Of a stretch of DNA of 64,000 bases, positions 19,978 to 28,331 are shown piece by piece. Under the pieces are notes generated by a model. That model did not search any database. It was given only the letters and a program-made list of their open reading frames with translations, and had not been told where the DNA came from. Origin of the DNA: Galaxea fascicularis (Eukaryota; Cnidaria; Anthozoa; Scleractinia; Euphylliidae); contig OX419343.1 in assembly GCA_948470475.1 (NCBI GenBank), positions 16,055,828 through 16,119,827 on the forward strand. Reading direction: 5' to 3'. Positions within the stretch are counted from its first letter, which is position 1; each line of letters opens with the position of its first letter. The position numbers were made by a program, and so were the translations under genes.

Positions 19978-21246
19978 TTAACGGAACAGGAGTTTACCAT
20001 CTTTCTGAACAAGTTCGGCTTCCTGCTCATATAAAATCAAAGCATAGATACTATAAGCGGTTGCTGTTGTACCACTCAGTTCATATCTGAAAGTTAGTTT
20101 AGTTGTTCCATCTCTGATATCCAGTTTTTGTTTTGTGAGATCAAAATACACAAATGGAAAGATTGTACTGAAATTACTTCTATTAAGCAAAGTGCCTTCA
20201 CCATATTCATTGTTTTTATGGACGTATTTCAGAACATCTCGATACACTCTGATCATATCTGTAGTAGGGACATAATGTATTTCTGGGTATTCATTACCAT
20301 TTGCAACAACAAGATGACAATTTAAAAGAGTTCTTGGGTCTGTACTAACTGAAAAAGTGTTATACAAAAATGGATTAGCTGTCTGAGCGTCAATATTGGC
20401 ATCATTGATGATAAAAACAAATACATGCCTCGGTTTGCTTATTCCACTTGTAATATTGAAATGTCCAGTTCGTTGTGTTGAAGAATTTGATCTCATGATT
20501 TCTTCTCTTAGATAAGCCCATTTTTTATTTGTAATGAATTTACTGGTATATAATGATTGACCTTCAGAATTGAAAGTAATCCGAGGAACCATAAGTTGCA
20601 TTCGTGTTACTACAACTCTACAATTGGCTCCTGCTTGCCAAATTAAATTAGCATCCGATTCGAGTTCTAAATTAAGCTCCAAACGTGTATTTGGTAGGAG
20701 TTCATCACGTAGTGCATCGAAAAAACTGTATCTATTAAGAGGTATTTCAGTACTAACTGTAGTTGATGTACCAAGAAGAGCTTTTCTCGCAGCAAAACCT
20801 TTATTATAGGCATTCTGAGCTGGTCGTTCTTCAGCGCTTCGACTTGTGTCTAAATAGAAAAATTCATTAGTAGCAGTACTTTCAGCATAAGATGGGCTAT
20901 ACTCTAAGAGATTTTTGATATTTACACAATGGTTAGCGTCGTTCAGATCATATACTTTTTTTCCATTCAAATTAACTTTAAAATTATTTATCAATGAATG
21001 AGAACCATTTACTATACCGTTATGATCTGCTGCTGTAATGTTGCCACCATCAGCTGCTAATACTACTTTAAAATCTACTACAATACGTGAATTATACCAA
21101 TCAAATGGAGTCACTTCACCTGTATTGTCAACAACGAATCTATGACCATCTTTTTTTTTATTTCTAGTCACTGTTGTATCCAAACCTGTTTCTAGTTCAA
21201 AAACAACATCTTCATATCGTTCTACATATTCTGAGTTTCTAAACAT
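19978..21246 (-). CDS. MCP: Major capsid protein (double jelly roll)
   Basis: 422 residues, beta-rich, with alternating strands and polar loops throughout and no TM segment. Position between the core proteins and the penton gene is the standard Polinton order. Segments such as INNFKVNLNGKKVYDLND, IPLNRYSFFDAL and RNFPFVY-type C-terminal strands fit the hexon-like family that forms trimeric capsomers. No other gene in the element is a candidate. I cannot confirm the fold without structure comparison. Confidence 0.85.
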   Translation of the reverse strand: MFRNSEYVERYEDVVFELETGLDTTVTRNKKKDGHRFVVDNTGEVTPFDWYNSRIVVDFKVVLAADGGNITAADHNGIVNGSHSLINNFKVNLNGKKVYDLNDANHCVNIKNLLEYSPSYAESTATNEFFYLDTSRSAEERPAQNAYNKGFAARKALLGTSTTVSTEIPLNRYSFFDALRDELLPNTRLELNLELESDANLIWQAGANCRVVVTRMQLMVPRITFNSEGQSLYTSKFITNKKWAYLREEIMRSNSSTQRTGHFNITSGISKPRHVFVFIINDANIDAQTANPFLYNTFSVSTDPRTLLNCHLVVANGNEYPEIHYVPTTDMIRVYRDVLKYVHKNNEYGEGTLLNRSNFSTIFPFVYFDLTKQKLDIRDGTTKLTFRYELSGTTATAYSIYALILYEQEAELVQKDGKLLFR

Positions 21247-21257
21247 ATAATATTTGA

Positions 21258-21704
21258 TTACATAATTTTTCTAAATTTACCTCCAGAAATTATTCTGTTA
21301 ACTCTCTCATTGATCTCATTTTGTGACATTACATTTGGTGAAGCTTGATTTAGCGAAGCTTGATTTAGCGAAGCTTGATTTAGCGAAGCTTGATTTAGCG
21401 AATCTTGATTTAGCAAAGCTTGATTTAGCGAAGCTTGATTTTTTTTTCTTAATAGTTGAATTATTTTATCACCTGCTTTTTTACCAACATGTTCACCGGT
21501 CTTTGTAGCTGCAGTTTTAAGAGCCTTTTTAGATGCTGTTTTTGCCGCCTCTTTCATGGTTTTACCAAATAAATTACTTGCAACAGATTTGAAAATATCA
21601 CTTAATGCTCCACCTTGGATTTCTCCACTATGAACATGCTTCTTAACATACATTCCTAAATCAGGATCGTATCGTTTCTTGTATTCAAATCGATTCATAT
21701 ACAA
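21258..21704 (-). CDS. Small basic virion protein (pX-like) with SLNQA repeats
   Basis: 148 residues. The N-terminus is followed by GGALSDIFKSVASNLFGKT and a Lys/Ala helix (AAKTASKKALKTAATKTGE), a composition seen in adenovirus pX-like and Polinton core proteins that condense DNA or touch membranes. Residues about 90-122 are tandem SLNQA pentapeptides from a 15-bp DNA repeat, a spot prone to length change. The C-terminus ends IISGGKF. TCTAAT lies 5 nt before the ATG region. Confidence 0.65.
   Translation of the reverse strand: MYMNRFEYKKRYDPDLGMYVKKHVHSGEIQGGALSDIFKSVASNLFGKTMKEAAKTASKKALKTAATKTGEHVGKKAGDKIIQLLRKKNQASLNQALLNQDSLNQASLNQASLNQASLNQASPNVMSQNEINERVNRIISGGKFRKIM
21341..21440. repeat. 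15-bp tandem repeat inside the pX-like gene
   Basis: About seven units of GAAGCTTGATTTAGC, nearly perfect, each giving one SLNQA pentapeptide on the minus strand. Variant units give ALLNQ and DSLNQ. Confidence 0.9.
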
Positions 21705-21722
21705 TTAGATTATATTATATTA

Positions 21723-22481
21723 TTATGTTGTTGATCGCATAATTAATGTCATAAACCAATCAACATCATTCAGATCAATAGGACGACCGAGTGTATCAGT
21801 TATATAAAATCGCATCTCATTCAGTTGTGTTTTATTCACCTCATTAAACAACAAACGTCGAGGTTCGTATTTAAACGAATATGAGCGGGTTAAATTGTCG
21901 GTTGGTATGACTGCCAGTAGATTATCAGAATAACCACTCAGTATTGAATTTTCAATAATATCTGAATGGATATTTATTTTATCAACGCTGTTGGTTATAT
22001 TCGGTAATCTAGCACTATATTCAGTCGATTCCACTATTTTTTCATCAAAACCAAGTAAATTACCAAATTCAGTCCCTCTAAGATCAACCTGATAATTATT
22101 ATCCAATTCAATAATGACTCTAAATGAAGATAGAACGAACTGGATATTTATTGGATATTTATCTTTTGTTGTATGTGTCTCTCTTACCATATACTGATGA
22201 ATGTAATCATTTATGTCTTCATAACTGTAGCTACCATCAACAAAAGTAATTGTTTCCCAGTTTTCACCTCCATCATGACTATATTTAATCTTATTGTTTC
22301 CAATCTTTTCAGATATGTTATGCCAACTGTATGTCATCATCACTGTATCAACAGCTATTTCATACCTCTTATCTTTATCCAATTTATACGTCGTTTTCAG
22401 TTTGATTTTGAAATCGTGAGTTTTACTAACACCAATTTTCTCTCTATCAACAGATGATATATAAATCACTTGTTCTTCCAT
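21723..22481 (-). CDS. Penton (minor capsid) protein, single jelly roll
   Basis: 252 residues. The N-terminal YISSVDRE and the YSHDGGENWETITFVDGSYS block (an aromatic/Gly-rich turn followed by an N-rich helix) are characteristic of Polinton penton proteins, which form the pentameric vertices. It lies directly beside the major capsid and pX-like genes. TCTAAT, containing the stop of the next gene, lies 10 nt before the ATG. Confidence 0.82.
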   Translation of the reverse strand: MEEQVIYISSVDREKIGVSKTHDFKIKLKTTYKLDKDKRYEIAVDTVMMTYSWHNISEKIGNNKIKYSHDGGENWETITFVDGSYSYEDINDYIHQYMVRETHTTKDKYPINIQFVLSSFRVIIELDNNYQVDLRGTEFGNLLGFDEKIVESTEYSARLPNITNSVDKINIHSDIIENSILSGYSDNLLAVIPTDNLTRSYSFKYEPRRLLFNEVNKTQLNEMRFYITDTLGRPIDLNDVDWFMTLIMRSTT

Positions 22482-22492
22482 TATATATTATA

Positions 22493-23593
22493 TTAGATAA
22501 TTCTTAATAAATCATTTAATTGATTATTGTTGATAACTCCTATTTTATTCAATGTATGAGCTATTTGTGTGAATTCTTTTGTAACACCATCATTACCTGC
22601 TTGAATCGATCCTCCAAGTAATTCTAATCTAGAAAGTAAATCTTCTGTATTGTTGAAATAAATGACACCCGCTCCCATTTTCTTAAACTTATTACTAGTA
22701 CGATGTATAGGAATCTGGGATATTTGATTTAATTCATTAAAAATCATTTTTGATAGATCACTGTATTTCTTTTTACTGTTGAACCTCTTTGTTAGAAGAT
22801 CAAGTGTGTCAAAGTCAGCTTGTTTATCATATACTTTCTGACCGTCCTTATGAGCTATAACTTTGAGATGTCCATACAGTTTAGGAAGATCAATAATCAG
22901 ACCACCATACTGACCATTCCGATCTATCTTATAAGCATTTCTCTTTTTCTGTGTATATATCCCAGACCCAATTGTTTCCAGACCTTCAGGTATTATAGCA
23001 ATTCTGTTTCTATATTTTTGAATGGTCTTGATTTGATGTGTTAGTTCATCAATCTGCTCCTTATTACCATCTCGTGCCTTTTTAGTTTTTGATAGTGCTC
23101 CTTTTCGCTGTCCTAAATCTTTTAGTAATTTACCTAAACTCTTATTATAATTATTAAAATTAATGTCTTTATTTTGAACACCTTTCAATATATCAGATGG
23201 TGGATTAAGATCATAATACATTAATGTTTGAATATCATCATGATCGAATCCTTTATCTAAATCCGATTTATATGTATCCATCATTGCAGGTTTATAACCA
23301 ATTGGTAATTTTGTATCTTGTGCGGAGGTTTCAGGTAATTGTTGATGAAGAATTAAATCATCTAAACCACTTGTGATAGCTTTTTGATTTTTTTGGAGTT
23401 GTTCAATTAATTCATCCTGTTTCTTATCAATACTTTTTTCAACATCAATGATAGGTTGTAAACTTTCTGATACTCTCTCATAAGCATCTTGTTTTGCTTC
23501 ATTATACTGTTTCAACACATTTCTCACAGTTCTGGTTTTTCTTCCTGCTTCAATTTTGGAATTACTAACCTTTTTGAATTGTTTAATATCCAT
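22493..23593 (-). CDS. Conserved Polinton protein of unknown function (PY-like)
   Basis: 366 residues. An N-terminal coiled coil (about 20-75, AYERVSESLQPIIDVEKSIDK) is followed by a second helical region (about 155-200) and a C-terminal domain with HLKVIAHKDGQKVYDKQADF, then LLTKRF and ISQIPIHRTSNKF. Related proteins accompany capsid genes in many Polintons, but I know of no established function. It is the first gene of the leftward cluster, so its 5' region shares the divergent promoter with the ATPase. Confidence 0.65.
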   Translation of the reverse strand: MDIKQFKKVSNSKIEAGRKTRTVRNVLKQYNEAKQDAYERVSESLQPIIDVEKSIDKKQDELIEQLQKNQKAITSGLDDLILHQQLPETSAQDTKLPIGYKPAMMDTYKSDLDKGFDHDDIQTLMYYDLNPPSDILKGVQNKDINFNNYNKSLGKLLKDLGQRKGALSKTKKARDGNKEQIDELTHQIKTIQKYRNRIAIIPEGLETIGSGIYTQKKRNAYKIDRNGQYGGLIIDLPKLYGHLKVIAHKDGQKVYDKQADFDTLDLLTKRFNSKKKYSDLSKMIFNELNQISQIPIHRTSNKFKKMGAGVIYFNNTEDLLSRLELLGGSIQAGNDGVTKEFTQIAHTLNKIGVINNNQLNDLLRII

Positions 23594-23673
23594 TATATAT
23601 AATAGTTATATAATAGTTATATAAACTTATCTTAACTTATCTTAACTTATCTTTATTTATCTAATATATATAT
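23594..23673. promoter_or_regulatory. Divergent promoter between leftward and rightward Polinton genes
   Basis: 80 bp, almost pure A/T. Toward the left gene it has repeated TTATATAATAG units ending TATATAATGG; toward the right gene it has three TTAACTTATC units, then TTTATCTAATATATATAT and ATG. The rightward side carries TCTAAT 8 nt before the ATG. Confidence 0.65.
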
Positions 23674-24318
23674 ATGGAAATACCAAATTACGATTTCAAT
23701 GAAGATGAAAATACCAATTTCAGACAAATAGAAAGTTGTATGCCGGATAAACCATTCAGAATGTTGATTTGTGGTAATAGCGGTTCAGGAAAAACTAATT
23801 TATTGTATCATATGCTTATGACACCATTAGTTTATTTTGATCAGGTTCATCTTTATGGTAAAAATCTTGAACAGGAAAAATATAAACATATGATTGAAAC
23901 ACTGAATGATATCAGTAGACATTCTAAGGTTGGTTATGATGTTATACATTACAATAACAATGAAATAAAACCCATTGATAGTCTGGATAGTGATTCTCAG
24001 AAAATAGTAATATTTGATGATTTCATTTGTGAAAAAAATCAAAAACCATTAATTGATTATTTCATTCAGGGAAGACATAAAAACTGCTCAACAATATATC
24101 TCAGTCAGAGCTTCTATAAAACACCAAAAGATATAAGATTAAATTGTAGCCATTATGTCGTTTATGAGTTTCCAAGTAATCGTGAAAGAAATTCGATTTC
24201 AAGAGAATTGAATGTCACAAAAGATCAATATGAAAGGGCAACTAAAAAACCGTATTCATTTCTATATGTTGACAAACCAAAGAAAACCGTTAAAAGGAAT
24301 TTTTATGGAAATATATGA
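23674..24318 (+). CDS. ATP: Genome-packaging ATPase (FtsK/HerA, A32-like)
   Basis: 214 residues. Walker A is GNSGSGKT (34-41). Walker B is KIVIFDDF (about 110-117), followed by a sensor-like TIYLSQSFYKTP segment (about 146-157). It is compact, like other Polinton/NCLDV packaging ATPases that drive DNA into capsids. The C-terminus is Lys-rich. It is the first gene on the rightward side. Confidence 0.94.
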   Translation: MEIPNYDFNEDENTNFRQIESCMPDKPFRMLICGNSGSGKTNLLYHMLMTPLVYFDQVHLYGKNLEQEKYKHMIETLNDISRHSKVGYDVIHYNNNEIKPIDSLDSDSQKIVIFDDFICEKNQKPLIDYFIQGRHKNCSTIYLSQSFYKTPKDIRLNCSHYVVYEFPSNRERNSISRELNVTKDQYERATKKPYSFLYVDKPKKTVKRNFYGNI

Positions 24319-24350
24319 ATCAATTAAATTATAATATAATCTAATAGTAT
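24319..24350 (+). promoter_or_regulatory. TCTAAT-TATAT promoter-like motif before the fibre gene
   Basis: AT-only spacer with TCTAAT followed 5 nt later by the ATG. The same element lies before the ATPase, penton, pX-like and zinc-ribbon genes. Confidence 0.55.
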
Positions 24351-27257
24351 ATGGGGGTAAATAATGATAATATTCATAATCCACATACAGTGAATCCTGG
24401 TACTCAAGGAGCAGTTGGTCCGCCAGGTCCGCCAGGTCCTGGTTTTAAATTAACATCTGATGGAAATTATGATATCGATAATAAAAAATTAACTAACGTG
24501 GCGACGCCGACAACTGATGCTGATGCAGCAACCAAAAAATACATTGACGACCATGTCACTAATGTTCATCAGACAGGATATCTCAAAAAAGATGGTAGCG
24601 TAGCGATGACTGGTGATTTGAATGTGGGTAATCACAAAATAATAAATCTAGCAACCCCTACAACACAGACCGGCGCAACGACTAAGAAATACGTTGACGA
24701 TGGACTGAATTCAAAAGTTGCACAGAGTCAGGTTATGGTAGGTGATGCAGAAGCGGGAAAATTGGTTAAATATCTACCCGACAAAGGTATAATCACACCT
24801 AAACTGTATATTCCTGACCAATACAATGATTCCGTGATCATTGAGGCTGAGAATCAGGATTTTGACGATGTACATCTGAAAATACCGAATTTGAAAAATT
24901 ATGATGGGAGGGGTGGAAGAAGAAAAAGCAGCATTCTCGTCAGTTCTCTTGACAACACAATAAGTGGGACAATCACAGCCTCGAGTGGAGCGCTCAAAAT
25001 AAAAGACGGAAATAATCAGGCTGTTATCAATAGAGCAGACATTGAAAAGCTTTACGGATCTGCGAGTGGTGCTAGCGGTATTACCGCTAACAAATGTGTT
25101 TTGTACGATGGTAGTGGTACTACTTTTGCAAATAGTTTTGCTGTCAAAGCCGAAACCGGAAATAACTTTGTTTTTCTAAGGTCTAGACGTCAAACAGCTT
25201 GGAGAAGTTTATTCATTCCAATTTTAAGTGGTGATGCTAGTATTGTTGTTGATCAATATAATCAAACAATCCACGGATACAAGACTTTCAGCGAAGCGAT
25301 AACTCAGTCAAAAGAGGGGACAGCTAATAATCATTTGGTTACAAAAAATTATGTTGACACTCACTCATCAAACGGTAATTATCTCAAAACTGACGGGAGC
25401 TCACGTATGTCTGGTGATTTGAATATGAATGAACAAAGGGTTAAGAACACAAAGGATCCCGTTGACCAACAAGATGGAGTCAATAAAAGATACCTTGAAA
25501 GTCAATTAAGTGATTATTTGAAGACAAATGGTCAAAATCCGATGACTTACAATTTAAATATGGCTAATTACAAAATAATAAATTTGAAAGATACAACAAG
25601 CTCAAGTGGTGATTCAGAAGCAGTCAATAAAAAATATGTTGATGCTAAAGTGGCATCACCAGTGGATTTAACACCCTATCTCAAAAAGGATGGAAGCGTA
25701 GCTATGACCGATGATCTGAATTTGGATGGAAATAAGATTGTAAATGTTGGTACGCCAGCGGTTTTTGAGAACGATCATGCTGTCAACGTTAGCTTTTTCA
25801 ACACCCAACTCAACGCTTCAAATCAAAATATCACGCAGCAGTATAAGGACTACATCTCTAAATCACACATTATCACCTCTGACAAGAAGAACGCTTTCTT
25901 ATACCTGAGAGATGTTAATGAGAGCAGTTCCGAGAATAACATCACCATTAATGGGATTGTTGATTTCAACGGTTCGCCTCACCAGTATAAGAAGGCTTAT
26001 AGCGCTGTTCTGACAAAGGATTCAGGAACAAACAATTATCGATCCAGGATAGGTTTCAATCTCAATCCTCTACCTCGTGGGACATACACAATGATATTTG
26101 AATTCTTTCCACCAGAAATGATCAATATTCAGCTGACAGCTAATAGTTCTGGTGCGGGCATCAACAAAATCGTTCAGCGTAACTTCACTAATTTCAGCAA
26201 ACTACTCGTGCAAATCAACAACAACAAGTTACAAGTTATCGATTACATCTATATTGATATGCATGGTACAACAACGTCGACACCGGTAAATGCTCATATG
26301 ATCGCCTACGGTGTTAAAGATTGGGTGGATAGTGTTGATCCGAGCGTCTATAACCTCGAACTGTTTGTAAACGATAACGATGAGATGAAGATGCAGACTG
26401 ACATCAACATGGATACTCACAGAATCGAGAATGTGGGTAGTCCAATTAAAAACACAGATGCCAGTAATAAGTTATACGTTGATAGAACGCTACGTAATAA
26501 CACCACACTACTCGGTGTTCCTATTCTTGAGAACCTAACACTCAGTCTGATACCATCGCTAACTCTCTTAGATGTTGATGAGAATGATAAGATAGCAGGG
26601 ATGACTGACCCTGTTAATAACAGAAAGTTTGCACAATCTGTCAACAACAGGAAACCCTTATTAAAGTTTGATACACGCCTTGGAAAGTATCACGCATATT
26701 TTGACGGTACAGATGATTTTCTCGCGTTTAATGGATTTCCTTCAACAGATGTCGGTGGTTCTTCTCACAACACATCAACAACGTTTATGCTTGTAAATAC
26801 ACATAACCAATATGCTCAAACACACTTCTTTTGGGGAAATTATAATAATAATAACGGATTCGGTGCACATTTACCATGGTCTGATGGTTTAGTGTATGTG
26901 GATTGGGGGACGCCTCAAGTTGGGAGACTCACTAAGTCTGGTCTGTCAAACTTAACAGATAAAATAGAGTTATGGACTATTCGCGTTACAAAAGATCACA
27001 ACCCCTCGCAGGCTACGTTAGACCTATTCAGAGGAACCGCTAGTGTGTCACCTATAGCGTCAGCAGTAATTACAGATCTCTTACCATCCAGTTCCCACCC
27101 TTTTTCCATCGGAAGTATTGTAGACAACGCAACACCCTTAAGTAGTACAAAAATGAATCTATACGCTTTCTTGATCTATAATAAAAGTTTGACAAATGTA
27201 GAGTTGAAACAGATGTTTAGATACTTTCAAAATGAGTTCCTTCGTTTCCAACCGTAA
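24351..27257 (+). CDS. Fibre/receptor-binding protein: collagen-like start, shaft repeats, lectin-like end
   Basis: 968 residues. Residues 17-31 form a short Gly-X-Y run (GAVGPPGPPGPG). At least five shaft-type repeats follow (about 38-66, 78-117, 345-383, 390-430 and 442-483, with another at 680-715), each of the form DGS-x-MTGDLN-x5-I-x-NL-x-(T/P)-x-DA-x2-K-YVD, as in phage and giant-virus tail fibres. The C-terminal about 230 residues (YHAYFDGTDDFLAF onward) look like a concanavalin/LamG-type sugar-binding domain. A trimeric, surface-exposed attachment fibre is the likely role. It is by far the largest structural gene of the element. Confidence 0.78.
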   Translation: MGVNNDNIHNPHTVNPGTQGAVGPPGPPGPGFKLTSDGNYDIDNKKLTNVATPTTDADAATKKYIDDHVTNVHQTGYLKKDGSVAMTGDLNVGNHKIINLATPTTQTGATTKKYVDDGLNSKVAQSQVMVGDAEAGKLVKYLPDKGIITPKLYIPDQYNDSVIIEAENQDFDDVHLKIPNLKNYDGRGGRRKSSILVSSLDNTISGTITASSGALKIKDGNNQAVINRADIEKLYGSASGASGITANKCVLYDGSGTTFANSFAVKAETGNNFVFLRSRRQTAWRSLFIPILSGDASIVVDQYNQTIHGYKTFSEAITQSKEGTANNHLVTKNYVDTHSSNGNYLKTDGSSRMSGDLNMNEQRVKNTKDPVDQQDGVNKRYLESQLSDYLKTNGQNPMTYNLNMANYKIINLKDTTSSSGDSEAVNKKYVDAKVASPVDLTPYLKKDGSVAMTDDLNLDGNKIVNVGTPAVFENDHAVNVSFFNTQLNASNQNITQQYKDYISKSHIITSDKKNAFLYLRDVNESSSENNITINGIVDFNGSPHQYKKAYSAVLTKDSGTNNYRSRIGFNLNPLPRGTYTMIFEFFPPEMINIQLTANSSGAGINKIVQRNFTNFSKLLVQINNNKLQVIDYIYIDMHGTTTSTPVNAHMIAYGVKDWVDSVDPSVYNLELFVNDNDEMKMQTDINMDTHRIENVGSPIKNTDASNKLYVDRTLRNNTTLLGVPILENLTLSLIPSLTLLDVDENDKIAGMTDPVNNRKFAQSVNNRKPLLKFDTRLGKYHAYFDGTDDFLAFNGFPSTDVGGSSHNTSTTFMLVNTHNQYAQTHFFWGNYNNNNGFGAHLPWSDGLVYVDWGTPQVGRLTKSGLSNLTDKIELWTIRVTKDHNPSQATLDLFRGTASVSPIASAVITDLLPSSSHPFSIGSIVDNATPLSSTKMNLYAFLIYNKSLTNVELKQMFRYFQNEFLRFQP

Positions 27258-27286
27258 TCTCCTAAATTTTATATAAACCAATTTAT

Positions 27287-27817
27287 ATGGTGGAACCAAG
27301 AAAGTGCATATTTGACTGGAATCATATTTCAGACAAATTGACTGGGGAACAAATTGAAGAATTGAAAACCTATTACCATACCTATCATAAGAAGTGTTGG
27401 GCTTACAAACAAGCCATGAAACGTTTCAAAAAATGGGAATTATTGGGAAACTCTTTATCAGTAGTCTTTGCATCTGGAGGGATAGCTTCATCAGTGGCGA
27501 CTGGTGGAGTTAGTTTAGTTGCTATTAGTACAACAGCACTTTTAATCCAGGGTTGGATGGAACATAAAGACCTTAAATTAAAAATTCAAAATTGTACATA
27601 CGCCTACCAAAGCTATCAACATTTGTTAAATGACATTAGAGAAATGATGAGAAGTGGTGATTTTCAACCATCTTATTTGTACAAAAAAATGAGCAATATT
27701 GACGATTACGTGACAGACAACAGTCCTATCATCGATAAGTATCTTAGCAGATATAATGACAAATTCACCACTAACAAAAATACGAACGCAAAAGTCCGGT
27801 TGGGTAACAGACAATAA
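27287..27817 (+). CDS. Two-TM membrane protein (SLATT-like pattern)
   Basis: 176 residues. Two hydrophobic segments at about 52-70 and 74-90 (SLSVVFASGGIASSV and VSLVAISTTALLIQGW) are separated by a Gly turn, between an N-terminal amphipathic helix (YHTYHKKCWAYKQAMKRF) and a C-terminal Tyr-rich helix (CTYAYQSYQHLLNDI). This helix-2TM-helix layout is that of SLATT pore-type domains and related small proteins in large DNA viruses. It could be a lytic or membrane-remodelling protein. Function inferred only. Confidence 0.55.
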   Translation: MVEPRKCIFDWNHISDKLTGEQIEELKTYYHTYHKKCWAYKQAMKRFKKWELLGNSLSVVFASGGIASSVATGGVSLVAISTTALLIQGWMEHKDLKLKIQNCTYAYQSYQHLLNDIREMMRSGDFQPSYLYKKMSNIDDYVTDNSPIIDKYLSRYNDKFTTNKNTNAKVRLGNRQ

Positions 27818-27849
27818 ATATTCCCACGCGTGGGAAACTATTTTTCCGA

Positions 27850-28325
27850 GCTTGGTGATTTTTCCGACAAACTTTGCTGACAAACTTTACTTCAAAAGAC
27901 AATCATTTTTCGAACAAACTTTACTGACAAACTTTACTGACAAACTTTACTGATCAACTTTGCTGACAAACTTTACTAACAAACTTTACTGTAAAATCCC
28001 CGATAGGTAAATTGAGGATTTTTTTGGCTTTGTAAAATCCCTGATAGGTAAATTGTCGATTGGGGATTTTTGGTAAATCCTCGATAATTGAGTGGGAAAA
28101 GAAATTCCATTTAAAATTCCATTTAAAAATTTTTGGTTAATCCTCGATAATTGAGTGGGAAAAGAAATTCCATTTAAAATTCCATTTAAAAATTTTTTGG
28201 TTAATCTTCGATAATTGAGTGGGAAAAGAAATTCCATTTAAAATTCCATTTAAAAATTTTTAATTTTTTAAAAGAAAATGTGTTTTTTAAAAAAACTGGC
28301 CCAGAACTCTCATTTTCTATCTACT
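27850..28325 (-). repeat. Polinton right terminal inverted repeat (476 bp)
   Basis: Reverse complement of 10792-11267 with no mismatch found. It starts 32 bp after the last gene of the element. Confidence 0.95.
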
Positions 28326-28331
28326 AAATGT
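28326..28331. repeat. Polinton target-site duplication, right
   Basis: AAATGT, identical to 10786-10791. Confidence 0.95.

Larger units (their letters stand above)
10792..28325. mobile_element. Complete Polinton/Maverick (polintovirus-like) element
   Basis: 17,534 bp, beginning AGTAGATAG and ending CTATCTACT, the AG...CT termini usual for Polintons. It is flanked by a perfect 6-bp duplication AAATGT (10786-10791 and 28326-28331), also the family hallmark. The inverted repeats are 476 bp. All core genes are present with open frames: protein-primed DNA polymerase B, RVE integrase, adenain-like protease, packaging ATPase, double-jelly-roll major capsid and penton. Eleven further open frames bring the total to 17. 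Removing it restores the LINE frame (FNKH then FVNVGPN). Coding completeness and identical TIRs indicate a recent insertion. Whether it forms particles cannot be told from sequence. Confidence 0.96.
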
